Assembly: GCA_036788295.1 (NCBI GenBank)
Contig: DAIQNR010000013.1
Coordinates: forward strand, 24,677 to 88,676
Direction of reading: 5' to 3'
Length of the DNA: 64,000 nt
DNA from: JAHQVK01 sp036788295
Lineage (GTDB): Bacteria > Myxococcota > Kuafuiibacteriia > Kuafuiibacteriales > Kuafuiibacteriaceae
Shown here: positions 37,914-47,460 of the stretch, piece after piece
Numbering within the stretch: position 1 is the first letter of the stretch
How the letters are laid out: each line of letters begins with the position of its first letter
Notes under the pieces: model-generated
Database searches by the model: none
What the model was told of the DNA's origin: nothing
What the model saw: the letters and a program-made list of their open reading frames with translations, nothing else
Position numbers and translations under genes: made by a program

Positions 37914-39788
37914 TCAACGACAGCTCAAGACCGCGGTCTTGCGTGCCTCCACCCGGACCCTTCGCTCCACGACGACCCGATCCCGGCAGATGACTACGAA
38001 ATTTCGGAGACCGGGGCCCATGGGCCGGTCGACAGCCGGGGTGCGGCCCGCGCAGGTCTCGTCCATCATGATCGCGCAATCGCTCGGGCACTCCGAGGTC
38101 TCGAAGCGACCGAGGCCGCGCCAAACCGAATCTCGGCAGCTCTTCGAGAGCCGAACGACGTCGGTCTCGTCCTCTCCCTCCTCCGGCGGGATCTCGAGCC
38201 CCCGCGGCCCCGCGATCGCTCCCTTTCCGAGCTGCTTGTTGAGCTGGCCCGCGTCGGGTCCGGCCTGGTCCTCCGCGGGGCGGGAGGGCCGCCGCCTCGG
38301 GGTCCGGCGCGCTCGGGGCTCTGGAGCCGGCGGCCGAGAGCCCACGCCCCCGTCCGGCTCGAGAGCGCCGTCCGGCTCGGCGGGCCCCGGCGACTCTTCG
38401 CCCGGCTCGAGGACGTCGGGGTCCTCATCGTCCTGCTCGGCGTCGTAAACAGGGGACTCGCCGGTAGGAGGAAGCAGGACGGCGAGACCCGAGCCATCGA
38501 AAGCACGAGCCGGACCGACGTCACCGGGACCGGCGCCGACTGCCCCGCCCCATCCAGGCACCTCTGGGAGGACGCCAGCGGCGTAGGCAAAAAAACCGCC
38601 GAGCACTGCGGCGAGCAGGACCACGACCGCCAGCCCCCCCCGATTCGAACCGATGTCCGGCTCCGGCTCGGGGGGAGCCGGAGGCAGGGACGGCTCGGTC
38701 CCGAGCCCTTCGAGCCGCCGCCGGAGGCGAGCGAGCGCGTCGGCGAGCTCCGTCGCCGAGCTCGGCCTGGCGTCCGGCTCCTTTTGCAGGCACTGGTCGA
38801 TGAGCGCCTCGAGGTCGGCCGGGGCGGCCGGAAACCTCTCCCGCAGCTTCGGCGGGGACTGGCTCGCGTGCGCGCTGAGGTATTGGTAGCTCGTCTGGGC
38901 GACGAAGGGGGGCTGGCCGACGAGGCCCTCGTAGAGGATGAGCCCCAGGCTGTAGAGGTCCGCGCGCGCGTCCACGTCGGCGGTCGAGATCGCCTGCTCC
39001 GGCGACATGTACCGGGGCGTACCGAACACCTGGCCGGTGCTGGTGATCCGGGTGGCCTCCTCGTCCATGATGCGAGCGATCCCGAAGTCGAGCACCTTCG
39101 GCACCACCGTCGACCCGACCTGAACGAGAAAGATGTTGGCCGGCTTCAAGTCGCGGTGAACGAGGCCGGCGGCGTGCGCCTCCGCGAGCGACCGGGCCAC
39201 GCCCTCTCCGAGGTCGAGCACCTCCTCGACCGACATCGGACCCTCTTGCTTCAGCCGCTCGTTGAGCGCGGACCCCCGAAGCAGCTCGGTCACCATCAGG
39301 GCGAGCCCGTCTTCGGTCTCTCCGTAGTCGAACAGGCGAATGGTGTTGGGGTGGTCGAGGCGCCCGATCACCTCCGCTTCCCGCCGAAACCGCTGCCGGA
39401 TGTGCTCGTGCGCCATGAGATCCTGGCGCAGGACCTTCAGCGCGACCTCCCGCCCCACCGCGAGCTGCACCCCCGCGTACACCGAACCCATGCCGCCGGA
39501 GCCGATGCGGCGGTCGATGCGGTAGCGTCCGAGCACCACCCGCCCGACGAGCGGGTCCTGGCTCACCGCGGACACCCCCGCCCGACGGTCGGGGGCCTGG
39601 CGCTGGGTGTTGCCTTCCGGTCGGGTGCCGGATCCGGCGGTCGCCTCTCCGATCGGCTCCGGCGTCTCGAGGTCGGCCGAGAGCCGAGCCGGGTCGACCG
39701 CGGGACGGCTCGGGCCGGCGCCCTCTTCCGGTAGCTCGTCCCCCGGCCTCCCGGGCCCGGGCGGGCCTTCCGCTCCGCCGCTCGCCAT
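37914..39788 (-). CDS. Transmembrane Hanks-type serine/threonine kinase
   Basis: 624 residues. An acidic N-terminus leads to a kinase domain (GSGGMGSVYAG loop, VALKV lysine, HRDLKPANIF, DFGIARIMDEEATR, GTPRYMSPEQA). One membrane helix near residues 384-402 (LAVVVLLAAVLGGFFAYAAG) is followed by a Pro/Glu/Asp-rich linker and a small extracytoplasmic domain with three cysteines (CRDSVW, CPSDCAIMMDE, CAGRTP). This is a typical myxobacterial receptor kinase in which the outer domain senses and the kinase signals inside. FHA proteins elsewhere in the window are candidate readers. Confidence 0.92.
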   Translation of the reverse strand: MASGGAEGPPGPGRPGDELPEEGAGPSRPAVDPARLSADLETPEPIGEATAGSGTRPEGNTQRQAPDRRAGVSAVSQDPLVGRVVLGRYRIDRRIGSGGMGSVYAGVQLAVGREVALKVLRQDLMAHEHIRQRFRREAEVIGRLDHPNTIRLFDYGETEDGLALMVTELLRGSALNERLKQEGPMSVEEVLDLGEGVARSLAEAHAAGLVHRDLKPANIFLVQVGSTVVPKVLDFGIARIMDEEATRITSTGQVFGTPRYMSPEQAISTADVDARADLYSLGLILYEGLVGQPPFVAQTSYQYLSAHASQSPPKLRERFPAAPADLEALIDQCLQKEPDARPSSATELADALARLRRRLEGLGTEPSLPPAPPEPEPDIGSNRGGLAVVVLLAAVLGGFFAYAAGVLPEVPGWGGAVGAGPGDVGPARAFDGSGLAVLLPPTGESPVYDAEQDDEDPDVLEPGEESPGPAEPDGALEPDGGVGSRPPAPEPRARRTPRRRPSRPAEDQAGPDAGQLNKQLGKGAIAGPRGLEIPPEEGEDETDVVRLSKSCRDSVWRGLGRFETSECPSDCAIMMDETCAGRTPAVDRPMGPGLRNFVVICRDRVVVERRVRVEARKTAVLSCR

Positions 39789-39896
39789 GCGGCCGCAGCA
39801 TCGAAGGGAGACCCTCCCTCGTCAATGACCGCGCCGCAAAAGGCTCCGGTCTTCTCTGCTATTGACAGGCATTCTCGGTATCTCCACCGTCCCGCC

Positions 39897-40124
39897 GTGA
39901 CGCTGCTCGATCTTCCCGTGGGCGTGCCCGCCCGACTCGCGGCGGTGCAGGAGCCGGGGCGACCGGTGATGCTCCGGTTGATGGAGATGGGCCTCGTGCC
40001 TGGGGCCTCGGTGCGGGTGCGCCGGCGGGGGCCGCTCGGCGGGCCGCTCGAGCTGAATGTCGGCGGCTACCTGCTCACCGTGCGGGCGGCGGAAGCGGCC
40101 CGCTTGTCGGTCGAGCCCGATTGA
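39897..40124 (+). CDS. feoA: Ferrous iron transport protein FeoA
   Basis: 75 residues from GTG 39897; earlier codons are not conserved. SH3-like core: TLLDLPVGVPARL, LRLMEMGLVPGASVRV, RGPLGGPLELNVGGYLLTVR. FeoA is a cytoplasmic partner of FeoB. The last base of its stop is the first base of the feoB ATG. A clear Fur site was not found upstream. Confidence 0.88.
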   Translation: MTLLDLPVGVPARLAAVQEPGRPVMLRLMEMGLVPGASVRVRRRGPLGGPLELNVGGYLLTVRAAEAARLSVEPD

Positions 40125-42271
40125 TGGCGACGGTCGCGCTCGCCGGAAACCCAAATTCTGGCAAAACCACGCTGTTCAATCGGCTGACCGGGCTTCGGCA
40201 GCGGGTCGGCAACTACCCGGGGGTGACCGTCGAGCGGCGGTCGGGGCCGGCAAAGCTCCCTGGCCGCACCGTCGAGCTCATCGATTTGCCCGGAACCTAC
40301 TCCCTCGTCCCCCAGAGCCGAGAGGAGGCGATCGCCTTCGAGGTCCTCGCCGGTCTCTTTGGGCCGGCCCCGGACGCGGTGGTGGTCGTGGTCGACGCCA
40401 CCAACGTGCTTCGAAACCTCTACCTTGCCCTGTCGGTGCTGGAGCTGGGGCGACCGGTGGTGGTCGCGCTGACCATGGTCGATCTCGCCCGGGAGGCGGG
40501 GCTTCGGGTGGACGCGGAGCGGCTGGCTGCGGACCTTGGCGCGCCCGTCGTCCCGGTCGTCGCCCGCACCGGCGAGGGGCTCGAGGCCCTGGGTGCGGCG
40601 GTGGAAGCGGCGCTCGACCGGGCCCCCCCTCCGCCTCGGCTCGCTCCCCTGCCCGAAGAACTCGAAGCGGTCGTGGCCCGCGTCGCCGAAGCCCTTCCGG
40701 AAGATGGATCGCCAATGGGCCCTGGGGTCGCCCGGTGGCTCATCGCGGCCGAGGGCCTCGCGCTCGGCGCCGGGACCGAGAGCCCCGCCCCGCCCGCGCT
40801 CGCCGCGGCCGCGAGCCGGGCCCGACGTGCGGCTGTAGGCCGCCCTTTTGCCCCAACCGAGCTCATCGAAGCCCGCTACCGAGTCGCCCGGGCCCTCGAC
40901 GAGGGCGCCGTGCACCGTCCCCCCGAAACCGCCGCCACCCCGACCGACCGCCTCGACTCGGTCCTGCTCCACCCGGTGAAGGGGGTCGCCGTCTTCGCCG
41001 CGGTGATGGCGGTGCTGTTTCAGAGCGTCTTCGCGTGGGCCGAACCGCTGATGGCCCTCATCGAAGGCGGAGTCGGGTTCGCTCGGGACGGGGTGAAAGC
41101 CCACCTGCCGGAGGGCGCGCTCACCGATCTGCTCGCCGACGGCGTCATCGGCGGCGTGGGCAACGTCGTCGTCTTCCTGCCTCAAATCGCGTTTCTCTTC
41201 GCGTTCATCGCCGTGCTCGAGGACAGCGGCTACCTCGCCCGGGCCGCCTTCATCTCCGACCGCATGATGGCGAAAGCTGGCCTGCACGGCCGAGCCTTCG
41301 TTCCCCTCCTGTCTGGGTTCGCCTGCGCCGTGCCCGCGATCCTCGCGTCCCGAACCATCGAGTCGCCGAAGGACCGCCTGGTCACCATTCTCGTCACCCC
41401 GCTCGTGTCGTGCTCGGCCCGGCTGCCGGTGTATTCGGTGATCTTGGCCGCCCTGTTCTCGTCGTCCGAGCCGGTCTTCGGCGTCCTGTCGGTGGGCGGC
41501 CTTCTCTTGTTCGCGATGTACCTCGCGTCGATCGCGGTCACGGTGGGGGCGGCGGCGGTGCTGAAGCGCACCGTGCTGAAGAGCCCCACCCCGCCGCTCG
41601 TGCTCGAGTTGCCGCCGTACCGGCGACCCGCCCTGGCGAGCGTCTTCGGCCGCGCCTTCGACCGGTCCCGAGTGTTCGTCCGGGACGCTGGCTCGGTCAT
41701 CCTCGTGTGCTCGATGGCCCTGTGGGCCCTGCTCTACTTCCCCTCCCACGTCCCGGAGAGCTTCGAGTACGAGAGCCGCATCATGCAGGTAGGAGAAGAT
41801 ACGGAGGCGCGAATGTTGCTCGAGCAGGAGGCGCAGGCGGCGCGGGTCCAAGCGAGCTTCGGCGGCCGCATCGGCCACGCCCTCGAGCCGGTGTTCGCGC
41901 CGCTCGGCTACGACTGGAAGATGGTCATCGCCATCCTCGCGAGCTTCGCGGCCAGGGAGGTGTTCGTGAGCACGCTCGGGCTCGTCTACGGGATCGGCGA
42001 AGACGTGGACGAAGAGAGCGTGCCCCTGCGAGAGCGGCTGCAATCGGAGGTCGATCCGTGCACCGGGCGAAAGGTCTACACCCCGCTCGTCGGGCTCTCG
42101 CTCATGGTGTTCTTCCTGCTCGCCCTGCAGTGCATGTCCACGCTGGCCGCGATTCGCCGAGAGACCCGCTCGTGGCGGTGGCCGGCCTTCGCGTTCGCGT
42201 ACAACGGGGCGCTCGCGTGGCTCGCCGCGTTCGCGGTGTACCAAGGCGGCCGCCTGTTCGGATGGTCATGA
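40124..42271 (+). CDS. feoB: Ferrous iron transporter FeoB
   Basis: 715 residues. N-terminal G domain with GNPNSGKT (8-15), DLPGTYSL, and a TMVD-like G4; then the membrane part with the two Gate-like motifs (GFACAVPAILASRTI and the later SCSARLPVYSVI) and ENRH-free C-terminal helices ending FFLLALQCMSTLAAIRRETRSW. Imports Fe2+ across the inner membrane, driven or gated by GTP. Overlaps feoA upstream and a small membrane protein downstream. Confidence 0.95.
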   Translation: MATVALAGNPNSGKTTLFNRLTGLRQRVGNYPGVTVERRSGPAKLPGRTVELIDLPGTYSLVPQSREEAIAFEVLAGLFGPAPDAVVVVVDATNVLRNLYLALSVLELGRPVVVALTMVDLAREAGLRVDAERLAADLGAPVVPVVARTGEGLEALGAAVEAALDRAPPPPRLAPLPEELEAVVARVAEALPEDGSPMGPGVARWLIAAEGLALGAGTESPAPPALAAAASRARRAAVGRPFAPTELIEARYRVARALDEGAVHRPPETAATPTDRLDSVLLHPVKGVAVFAAVMAVLFQSVFAWAEPLMALIEGGVGFARDGVKAHLPEGALTDLLADGVIGGVGNVVVFLPQIAFLFAFIAVLEDSGYLARAAFISDRMMAKAGLHGRAFVPLLSGFACAVPAILASRTIESPKDRLVTILVTPLVSCSARLPVYSVILAALFSSSEPVFGVLSVGGLLLFAMYLASIAVTVGAAAVLKRTVLKSPTPPLVLELPPYRRPALASVFGRAFDRSRVFVRDAGSVILVCSMALWALLYFPSHVPESFEYESRIMQVGEDTEARMLLEQEAQAARVQASFGGRIGHALEPVFAPLGYDWKMVIAILASFAAREVFVSTLGLVYGIGEDVDEESVPLRERLQSEVDPCTGRKVYTPLVGLSLMVFFLLALQCMSTLAAIRRETRSWRWPAFAFAYNGALAWLAAFAVYQGGRLFGWS

Positions 42272-42435
42272 CCGAGCAGGAGGTCGTGGCCCTCACCCTC
42301 GTCGCCCTCACTGTCGGTCTGTGGGTTCGGAGGCGAGCCCGAGGCGCTTCTGCCCAACGGGGACCGATGGTGTCGAAGCGCCTCGCCCGAGGACTCAGGC
42401 GGGCCGAGCGCCGGCGCGAAAACCGCCGGCCCTAG
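42268..42435 (+). CDS. Small single-pass membrane protein after feoB
   Basis: 55 residues from ATG 42268, overlapping the feoB stop (ATGA). One N-terminal helix (VVALTLVALTVGLWVRR) and a very basic cytoplasmic tail (RLARGLRRAERRRENRRP). No FeoC-type winged helix. Its TAG stop (42433-42435) is the first three bases of the inverted terminus of the repeat element, so the native C-terminus may have been longer. Confidence 0.6.
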   Translation: MTEQEVVALTLVALTVGLWVRRRARGASAQRGPMVSKRLARGLRRAERRRENRRP

Positions 42436-42612
42436 AGCACCGATCGGGCTGGACCAACGGCCCAGGCTCGTTTCCTGCGTCCCTCGCCGTCCGGTCGCCT
42501 GCGGCGACCCTCGAGGGGCGGCTCCGTCGGCTTCGGGGAGTGGCCTCGGTCCACCGCCGAACGGCCACAAACACAGGACTTCGCCTGGAGGCGCTACCCG
42601 TTCGGTGCTCTA
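42433..42612. repeat. Full 180-bp inverted-terminus element, copy 1
   Basis: Left end TAGAGCACCGATCGGG (42433-42448) and right end CCCGTTCGGTGCTCTA (42597-42612) are inverted copies with one mismatch. Inside, a second inverted pair is built round GGTCGCC-TGC-GGCGACC. Sequence is shared with the copies at 63164 and 57675. No coding capacity. It behaves like a MITE or large palindromic intergenic repeat. Confidence 0.85.
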
Positions 42613-42658
42613 GCTCGAGTGCACGGGTTCCGCTGGTCGCGAAACCGAAGGATGAGGC

Positions 42659-42681
42659 GGCGAGCCCGGACCGGGCTCGCC
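42659..42681 (-). terminator. Strong hairpin downstream of the Ig-repeat lipoprotein
   Basis: A perfect inverted repeat, GGCGAGCCCGG and CCGGGCTCGCC round a single A, 11 bp past the stop of the minus-strand gene. It folds to a stem of about 10 bp with a 3-nt loop. No U tract, but the most stable hairpin near a gene end here. Confidence 0.5.
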
Positions 42682-42692
42682 GTCGGCGCGGG

Positions 42693-45600
42693 TCAGCGGA
42701 GCCGGTCGCCGACGAGCACGTCGTCGATGTACCAGCCGGGACCGCTCACCTCGGAGTCGGAGCCGAACTCGAACCGCAGCATGACCCGGTCGCGGGGCAG
42801 CCCGTCGAGGTCGCCGGCGAGCTCCACTTCGACTTCGACCCAGCCGTCGGTCGGCCCGGTGAACACGACCTGCCCAGCCAGCGGGCCGTCGCCGCCGAGC
42901 GTCTCCCCTTCGATCAGCACCGGCGAGAAGGTCTGACCGCCGTCGGTGCTGATCTTCAGGTTTCCGCCGTCTCGGCCCACCTCGGCCCCGTACCAATGCG
43001 CAAATCGAAGCACCGGATCCGAAAGGTCGGACAGGTCGAGCACCGGGGTCTCGAGGTAGGACAACCGAGCCTCCTCCGCGTAGGGAGCGCCGAGGCCGGT
43101 CGCCGCGCAGCGCAGCCCCGAGCGCGCCTCGAGCGGGCCCTCGCCGCTCGGGGTCCCGATCGCCCAATCGGTATCGGTGCCGGCGTCGAACCCGATCTTC
43201 CAGCCCTCCGCCGCGCCTTCGAAATCCTCGAAGAACACCGGGCGGACGTCGCCCGCGACGTCGGCCCAGCCAGCGCCACCGGCGGGACCGGCCGAGGACA
43301 GACCGCCCAGGCGCAGCGATGCCGGACCCGAGGCCCCAAACCGCCCGGTGACCGGGTGGTCGAGCAGGCCGAGAGCCCGGCCTGCCGCCTGCTGGCCGCC
43401 CACGGCCGCGATCACCCGGGGCATCATCGTCAGGTCGGACGCGGCCCCGATCCGGACGTCATCGATGTACCAGCCGGGCCAAACCACGGAGCCATCGCTG
43501 CCCGCTTCGAACCGCAGCATCACCCGGTTGACCGGCTCGCCGGCGAGGTTCGCCGCGAGGTCCACCACCACCAGCGTCCAGTCGGTGAGGATCCCCGACC
43601 AAGCCCGCTGGCCCGGGAGCCGGCTGGCCGTCGAGAGCGTGCTGTTGTAGTCGGGCGTGAAGCTCATCGCGACCAGCGGACGGAACGTGGAGCCCCCGTC
43701 GGTGCTGATCTTGATGTTGGCCCCGTCGAAGCTGGTCTCGAAGTTGTGCCAGTGCTGGAAGTCGAGCCTCGGAGCCGTGACCCCGGTCAGGTCCAGAACC
43801 GGCGTCTGGAGCACCGAGAGCGTGCTGTTGCTGTAGTTGCCCGCGATGTTGGTGGCAGCCACTGCCCCGTCGAACACCGAGGGCGGACCCACGGCGGCCG
43901 CGCCGGTGGTCGGGGTGCCGAAGTCCCAGTCTCCGCTGCTCGCCCACCCGGCCGGAACCGCCGACCCAAAACCCTCGACGAATGGGGTCCCGTTCACGAC
44001 CGGCACCACCAGCCGAGGCGGCACCGTGCCGTCGAGCCGAACGTCGTCGAGCCGCCATGTACCGGCCGCGGAGTTCGCCCCGGAGGCGGCGATGCGGACG
44101 GTGAAGCTCCGGACGAACGGCCCCGCGGCCGGACCGGAGAACGACACCGAACTCGGGCCGAAGACGGTGCCCGAGAGCGTGCCGCCGCCGACCGGGATCT
44201 CGGTGCCGAGGTAGAGGATGGACACCGTGAAGCTGGTCGGCCCCGTGCCTGAGCGCTGGCTCTGGAACGAGAGGCCGGTGGGTCCCACCGCGAACCCGAC
44301 CGTCGGGGTCACGGTGAACTCGAACGCGTTCGGGTTGGCTGCGTCGTTGAATCCGTTCGAGCTGAGGGCCCGATTTGCGCCGCCGCCGACGCCCACCGGA
44401 TAGGTGGTCACACCGTTGCGGGTGGTCATGGGGCCCACGGTGACGTTCGTCGCCTCGGTGGAAGCGGTGTTGACGCTGCCCTCGAAGTCGAACTCGGCGA
44501 CCGCGTTCACCGCCACCACGGTGAGGGTGAAGCTGAGGACCGCGGCTCGAGGCTCGCCGTTGTCGGCGCGAATCACGATCGTGACCGGGCCGGCGTCGCT
44601 GTTGCTCGGGGTCCCGGTCAACGTCCCGGTCGCAGGGTCGAAGCTCAGCCAAGCGGGCAGCGGGCCAGTCGTCGTGGTCGCGGTCAGCGTCGGCGCCGGG
44701 TTCCCAGCCGCAGACACCGAGGCGGTGTACACCTGCCCGGCCGAGATCTGGGCGTCCGCAGCCGTGCTGACGAGGCTCGGAGGCGCCGGGATGTCGGCGG
44801 CGGCGCCGAGCCGGATCGCATCGACGTACCAGCCCGGGCGCACCGCCGAGCTATCGCTGCCCACGTCGAAGCGAAGGGCGACCTGGGTGAGCGGCTCGCC
44901 GACCAGGTTGGCGGCGAGGTCCACCGAAACCAGCGTCCAGTTCGGGGAAATCCCGGACCAGGCCAGTTGCCCCCCGATCAGCGTCGTGCTCGCGAACATC
45001 GTCCCGGTGTAGGCCGGAGTGACCGACCCGGGGACGAGCTGGCGCCAGGTCGTTCCCCCGTCGCTGCTGATCTTGAGGTTTCCGCCGTCATACAACGTGG
45101 ACGTGCCCTCGAAGTTGTGCCAGTGGGCAAAACGCAGGGTCGGCGCGGTCACCCCGGTCAGGTCGAAGGTGGGCGTCTGCATCTGGTAGCTCGCGTTGTT
45201 CCCGTACGGCCCGGTGAGGTTCGTGGCCGCGAGCTCGCCGTCCCACAGGTCGGGGGGGCCTACAGTCGCGGCCCCGGTGGTGGGGAGGCCGAACTCCCAC
45301 AGCCCGGTGGCCGACCAGCCGGCCGGAAGCGCGGTTCCGAAGTCCTCCCGGAACACGGTGCCCGCGACCGGGATCGCCCCGGCGGGGGCCACGGTGATGC
45401 TGAAGGTTTGGATTGCCGGGTTCCCAAACCCAGTGGCGGTCACGGTGATCGGGCCAGCGGTGCCCACATCGCCAGCGGCGGGGGTGCCGGAGATCGTCGC
45501 GGTCCCGTCGAAGGTCAGCCACGCGGGGAGGCCAGCCACGGTGATCGTCGGTGCCGGGTTGCCGGTGGCGACCACCGTGTAGCTGTAGGCGACACCGACT

Positions 45601-47351
45601 TGGGCGGTGGTCGTCGCGGTGCTGGTGATGGCGGGGGCCACCGACGCGGCCGAGACGGTGATGGTGAACGTTTGGGTGGCGTCGGGGCTCACCCCGTTGC
45701 TCGCCGTGACCACCACGCTCGCGGTGCCGACGTCGGTCGCGGCCGGGGTTCCGGAGAGAACGCCGGTCGCCGCGTCGAAGGACAGCCACGCCGGCAGCAC
45801 CGCCCCGCTCGCGCCGCGGGCAGCCAGCGTAGGCGCCGGCTGGCCGGTCGCGACCACCGTGTAGCTGTAGGCCTGGCCAGCGGTGGCCACGGTCACCGGG
45901 GTGCTCGTGATCGACGGCGCCACCGGCGGGGGAGCCACAGCGATGGTGAAGCTCTGGGTCGCGTCCGGGCTCACCCCGTTGCTCGCGGTCAGCGTGACCG
46001 CCGCGTTTCCGACGTCGGTCGCGGCCGGAGTGCCGGACAGCACGCCGGTGGCGGCGTCGAACGACAGCCACGCGGGCAGGGCGGCTCCTGCGGCCAGAGT
46101 CGGCGCCGGCTGGCCGGTCGCCGCCGCGGTGTAGGTGTACGGAGCGCCCACCGTCGCCGTGGTCACCGGCTGGCTCGTGAACACGGGGGCCACCTGGGCA
46201 GGCGCCACCGCGATCGTGAACGACTGGGTGGCGTCGGGGCTGACCCCGTTGCTCGCCGTGACCACCACGCTTACCGCGCCGACATCGTTTTCGCCGGGGG
46301 TTCCCGAGAGCTGTCCGCCGGCGAAGCTCAGCCAGGCGGGAAGCGCAGCGCCCGCGGCTCCGGTTGCGGAGATCGTCGGCGCCGGCTCACCGGTGGCCAC
46401 CACCGTGTAGCTGTACGCCTGGCCGACGGTCGCGGTCGCCACCGGCGTGCTGGTGATCGCCGGGGCCACGCCGGTCGCGGCCACGGTGATGCTGAAGCGC
46501 TGCTCGGCGACGGGCGCGACGCCGTTGCTCGCCGTCACCACCACCGGGAAGGTGCCGGCCTCCGTCGGCGTCCCGCGGAGCGTCGATCCCTCGAGCGCCA
46601 GCCACATGGGGCCGGAGCCGAGCGCGAAGGTGGGCGCGGGCATGCCCGAGGCGGTGAGCCCGTACTGGTAGGCCTGACCCACCGTCGCCTGCGTGACCGG
46701 GGTGCTCGTGAACGCCGGCGCGGTCCCGTCCGCGCGGACGGTGATGGTGAAGCTCTGGGTGGCGTCGGGCTCGACCCCGTTGGTGGCCACCAGAACCACT
46801 CCGACCTCGCCCACGTCGCCTGCCGCCGGGGTCCCTCGGAGGACGGCGCCCTGCAGGCTCAGCCACCCGGGCAGCGCAGCGCCGCCGGCGCCGGCCGCGG
46901 TGAGGATCGGCGTCGGCTCCCCGGTCACCGTGATCGTGTACTCGTAGGGAGTCCCCACCAGGGCTTCGGTCGGCGGCGTGCTCGTGATCGCCGGGGCGTT
47001 GCCGGCGCTCTCGGTGACGACCGTGATCCGAAACGCCTGCACCGCGCTCGGCTCGACGCCGTTGCTCGCGGTGAGCGTGACTTCGGCCTGTCCCACGTCG
47101 CCCGCTCCGGGCGTGCCCTGCAGGATCGTGCCCTCGAGGGACAGCCAGGCCGGGCCGACGACCGACAGCGTGGGCGCCGGCTCTCCGACGGCGACCACCT
47201 GATAGCGGTAGGGCTGGCCGACCGTCGCTGCGGCGACCGGGGCGCTCGTGATCCGCGGGGCGCTGTTGCCCGGGCCGTCGTCGTCATCGCCGCCGCAGGC
47301 GCCGAGAAACGCGAGGGCAGGCAGGGCGAGCCAAAGTCGATGCTGTCTCAT
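42693..47351 (-). CDS. Giant surface lipoprotein with eight Ig-like repeats and three MAM-like domains
   Basis: 1552 residues from ATG 47351; lipobox LAFLGAC then Asp-rich linker. Seven tandem repeats of about 80-95 residues (pattern ITSTPVxxATVGQxYxYxVxATGxPAPT...LPAWLSF...LSGTPAAxDVG...VTASNGVSPDATQSFTI) are putative-Ig (He_PIG-type) domains. Then come a MAM/jelly-roll-like domain (EDFGTALPAGWSATGLWEFGLPT...GWYVDAIRLG), an eighth Ig repeat, a beta-rich domain ending RLDDVRLDG, and two more MAM-like domains ending GWYIDDVLVG. A secreted adhesion or binding role on the outer surface is inferred; no catalytic motif was seen. Confidence 0.88.
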   Translation of the reverse strand: MRQHRLWLALPALAFLGACGGDDDDGPGNSAPRITSAPVAAATVGQPYRYQVVAVGEPAPTLSVVGPAWLSLEGTILQGTPGAGDVGQAEVTLTASNGVEPSAVQAFRITVVTESAGNAPAITSTPPTEALVGTPYEYTITVTGEPTPILTAAGAGGAALPGWLSLQGAVLRGTPAAGDVGEVGVVLVATNGVEPDATQSFTITVRADGTAPAFTSTPVTQATVGQAYQYGLTASGMPAPTFALGSGPMWLALEGSTLRGTPTEAGTFPVVVTASNGVAPVAEQRFSITVAATGVAPAITSTPVATATVGQAYSYTVVATGEPAPTISATGAAGAALPAWLSFAGGQLSGTPGENDVGAVSVVVTASNGVSPDATQSFTIAVAPAQVAPVFTSQPVTTATVGAPYTYTAAATGQPAPTLAAGAALPAWLSFDAATGVLSGTPAATDVGNAAVTLTASNGVSPDATQSFTIAVAPPPVAPSITSTPVTVATAGQAYSYTVVATGQPAPTLAARGASGAVLPAWLSFDAATGVLSGTPAATDVGTASVVVTASNGVSPDATQTFTITVSAASVAPAITSTATTTAQVGVAYSYTVVATGNPAPTITVAGLPAWLTFDGTATISGTPAAGDVGTAGPITVTATGFGNPAIQTFSITVAPAGAIPVAGTVFREDFGTALPAGWSATGLWEFGLPTTGAATVGPPDLWDGELAATNLTGPYGNNASYQMQTPTFDLTGVTAPTLRFAHWHNFEGTSTLYDGGNLKISSDGGTTWRQLVPGSVTPAYTGTMFASTTLIGGQLAWSGISPNWTLVSVDLAANLVGEPLTQVALRFDVGSDSSAVRPGWYVDAIRLGAAADIPAPPSLVSTAADAQISAGQVYTASVSAAGNPAPTLTATTTTGPLPAWLSFDPATGTLTGTPSNSDAGPVTIVIRADNGEPRAAVLSFTLTVVAVNAVAEFDFEGSVNTASTEATNVTVGPMTTRNGVTTYPVGVGGGANRALSSNGFNDAANPNAFEFTVTPTVGFAVGPTGLSFQSQRSGTGPTSFTVSILYLGTEIPVGGGTLSGTVFGPSSVSFSGPAAGPFVRSFTVRIAASGANSAAGTWRLDDVRLDGTVPPRLVVPVVNGTPFVEGFGSAVPAGWASSGDWDFGTPTTGAAAVGPPSVFDGAVAATNIAGNYSNSTLSVLQTPVLDLTGVTAPRLDFQHWHNFETSFDGANIKISTDGGSTFRPLVAMSFTPDYNSTLSTASRLPGQRAWSGILTDWTLVVVDLAANLAGEPVNRVMLRFEAGSDGSVVWPGWYIDDVRIGAASDLTMMPRVIAAVGGQQAAGRALGLLDHPVTGRFGASGPASLRLGGLSSAGPAGGAGWADVAGDVRPVFFEDFEGAAEGWKIGFDAGTDTDWAIGTPSGEGPLEARSGLRCAATGLGAPYAEEARLSYLETPVLDLSDLSDPVLRFAHWYGAEVGRDGGNLKISTDGGQTFSPVLIEGETLGGDGPLAGQVVFTGPTDGWVEVEVELAGDLDGLPRDRVMLRFEFGSDSEVSGPGWYIDDVLVGDRLR

Positions 47352-47460
47352 GAACCGAACATTCCTTCCGAGTGGGGGCCGGGCCGGGGACGAAGCCCGT
47401 TGGCGCGTCTTTATTCCACCCCGATGGCCGTGCCTAGAGGCCAAGGCGCAAAATGCGTTT

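Noticed and set aside
39841..39896. Fur box or sigma-70 promoter ahead of feoA
   Set aside because: A TTGACA occurs at 39862-39867, but neither a fitting -10 nor a convincing Fur repeat was found.
45400..47300. CRISPR-like spacing of repeats
   Set aside because: The repeats are protein-coding Ig-like units of about 250-290 bp, not short direct repeats with spacers.
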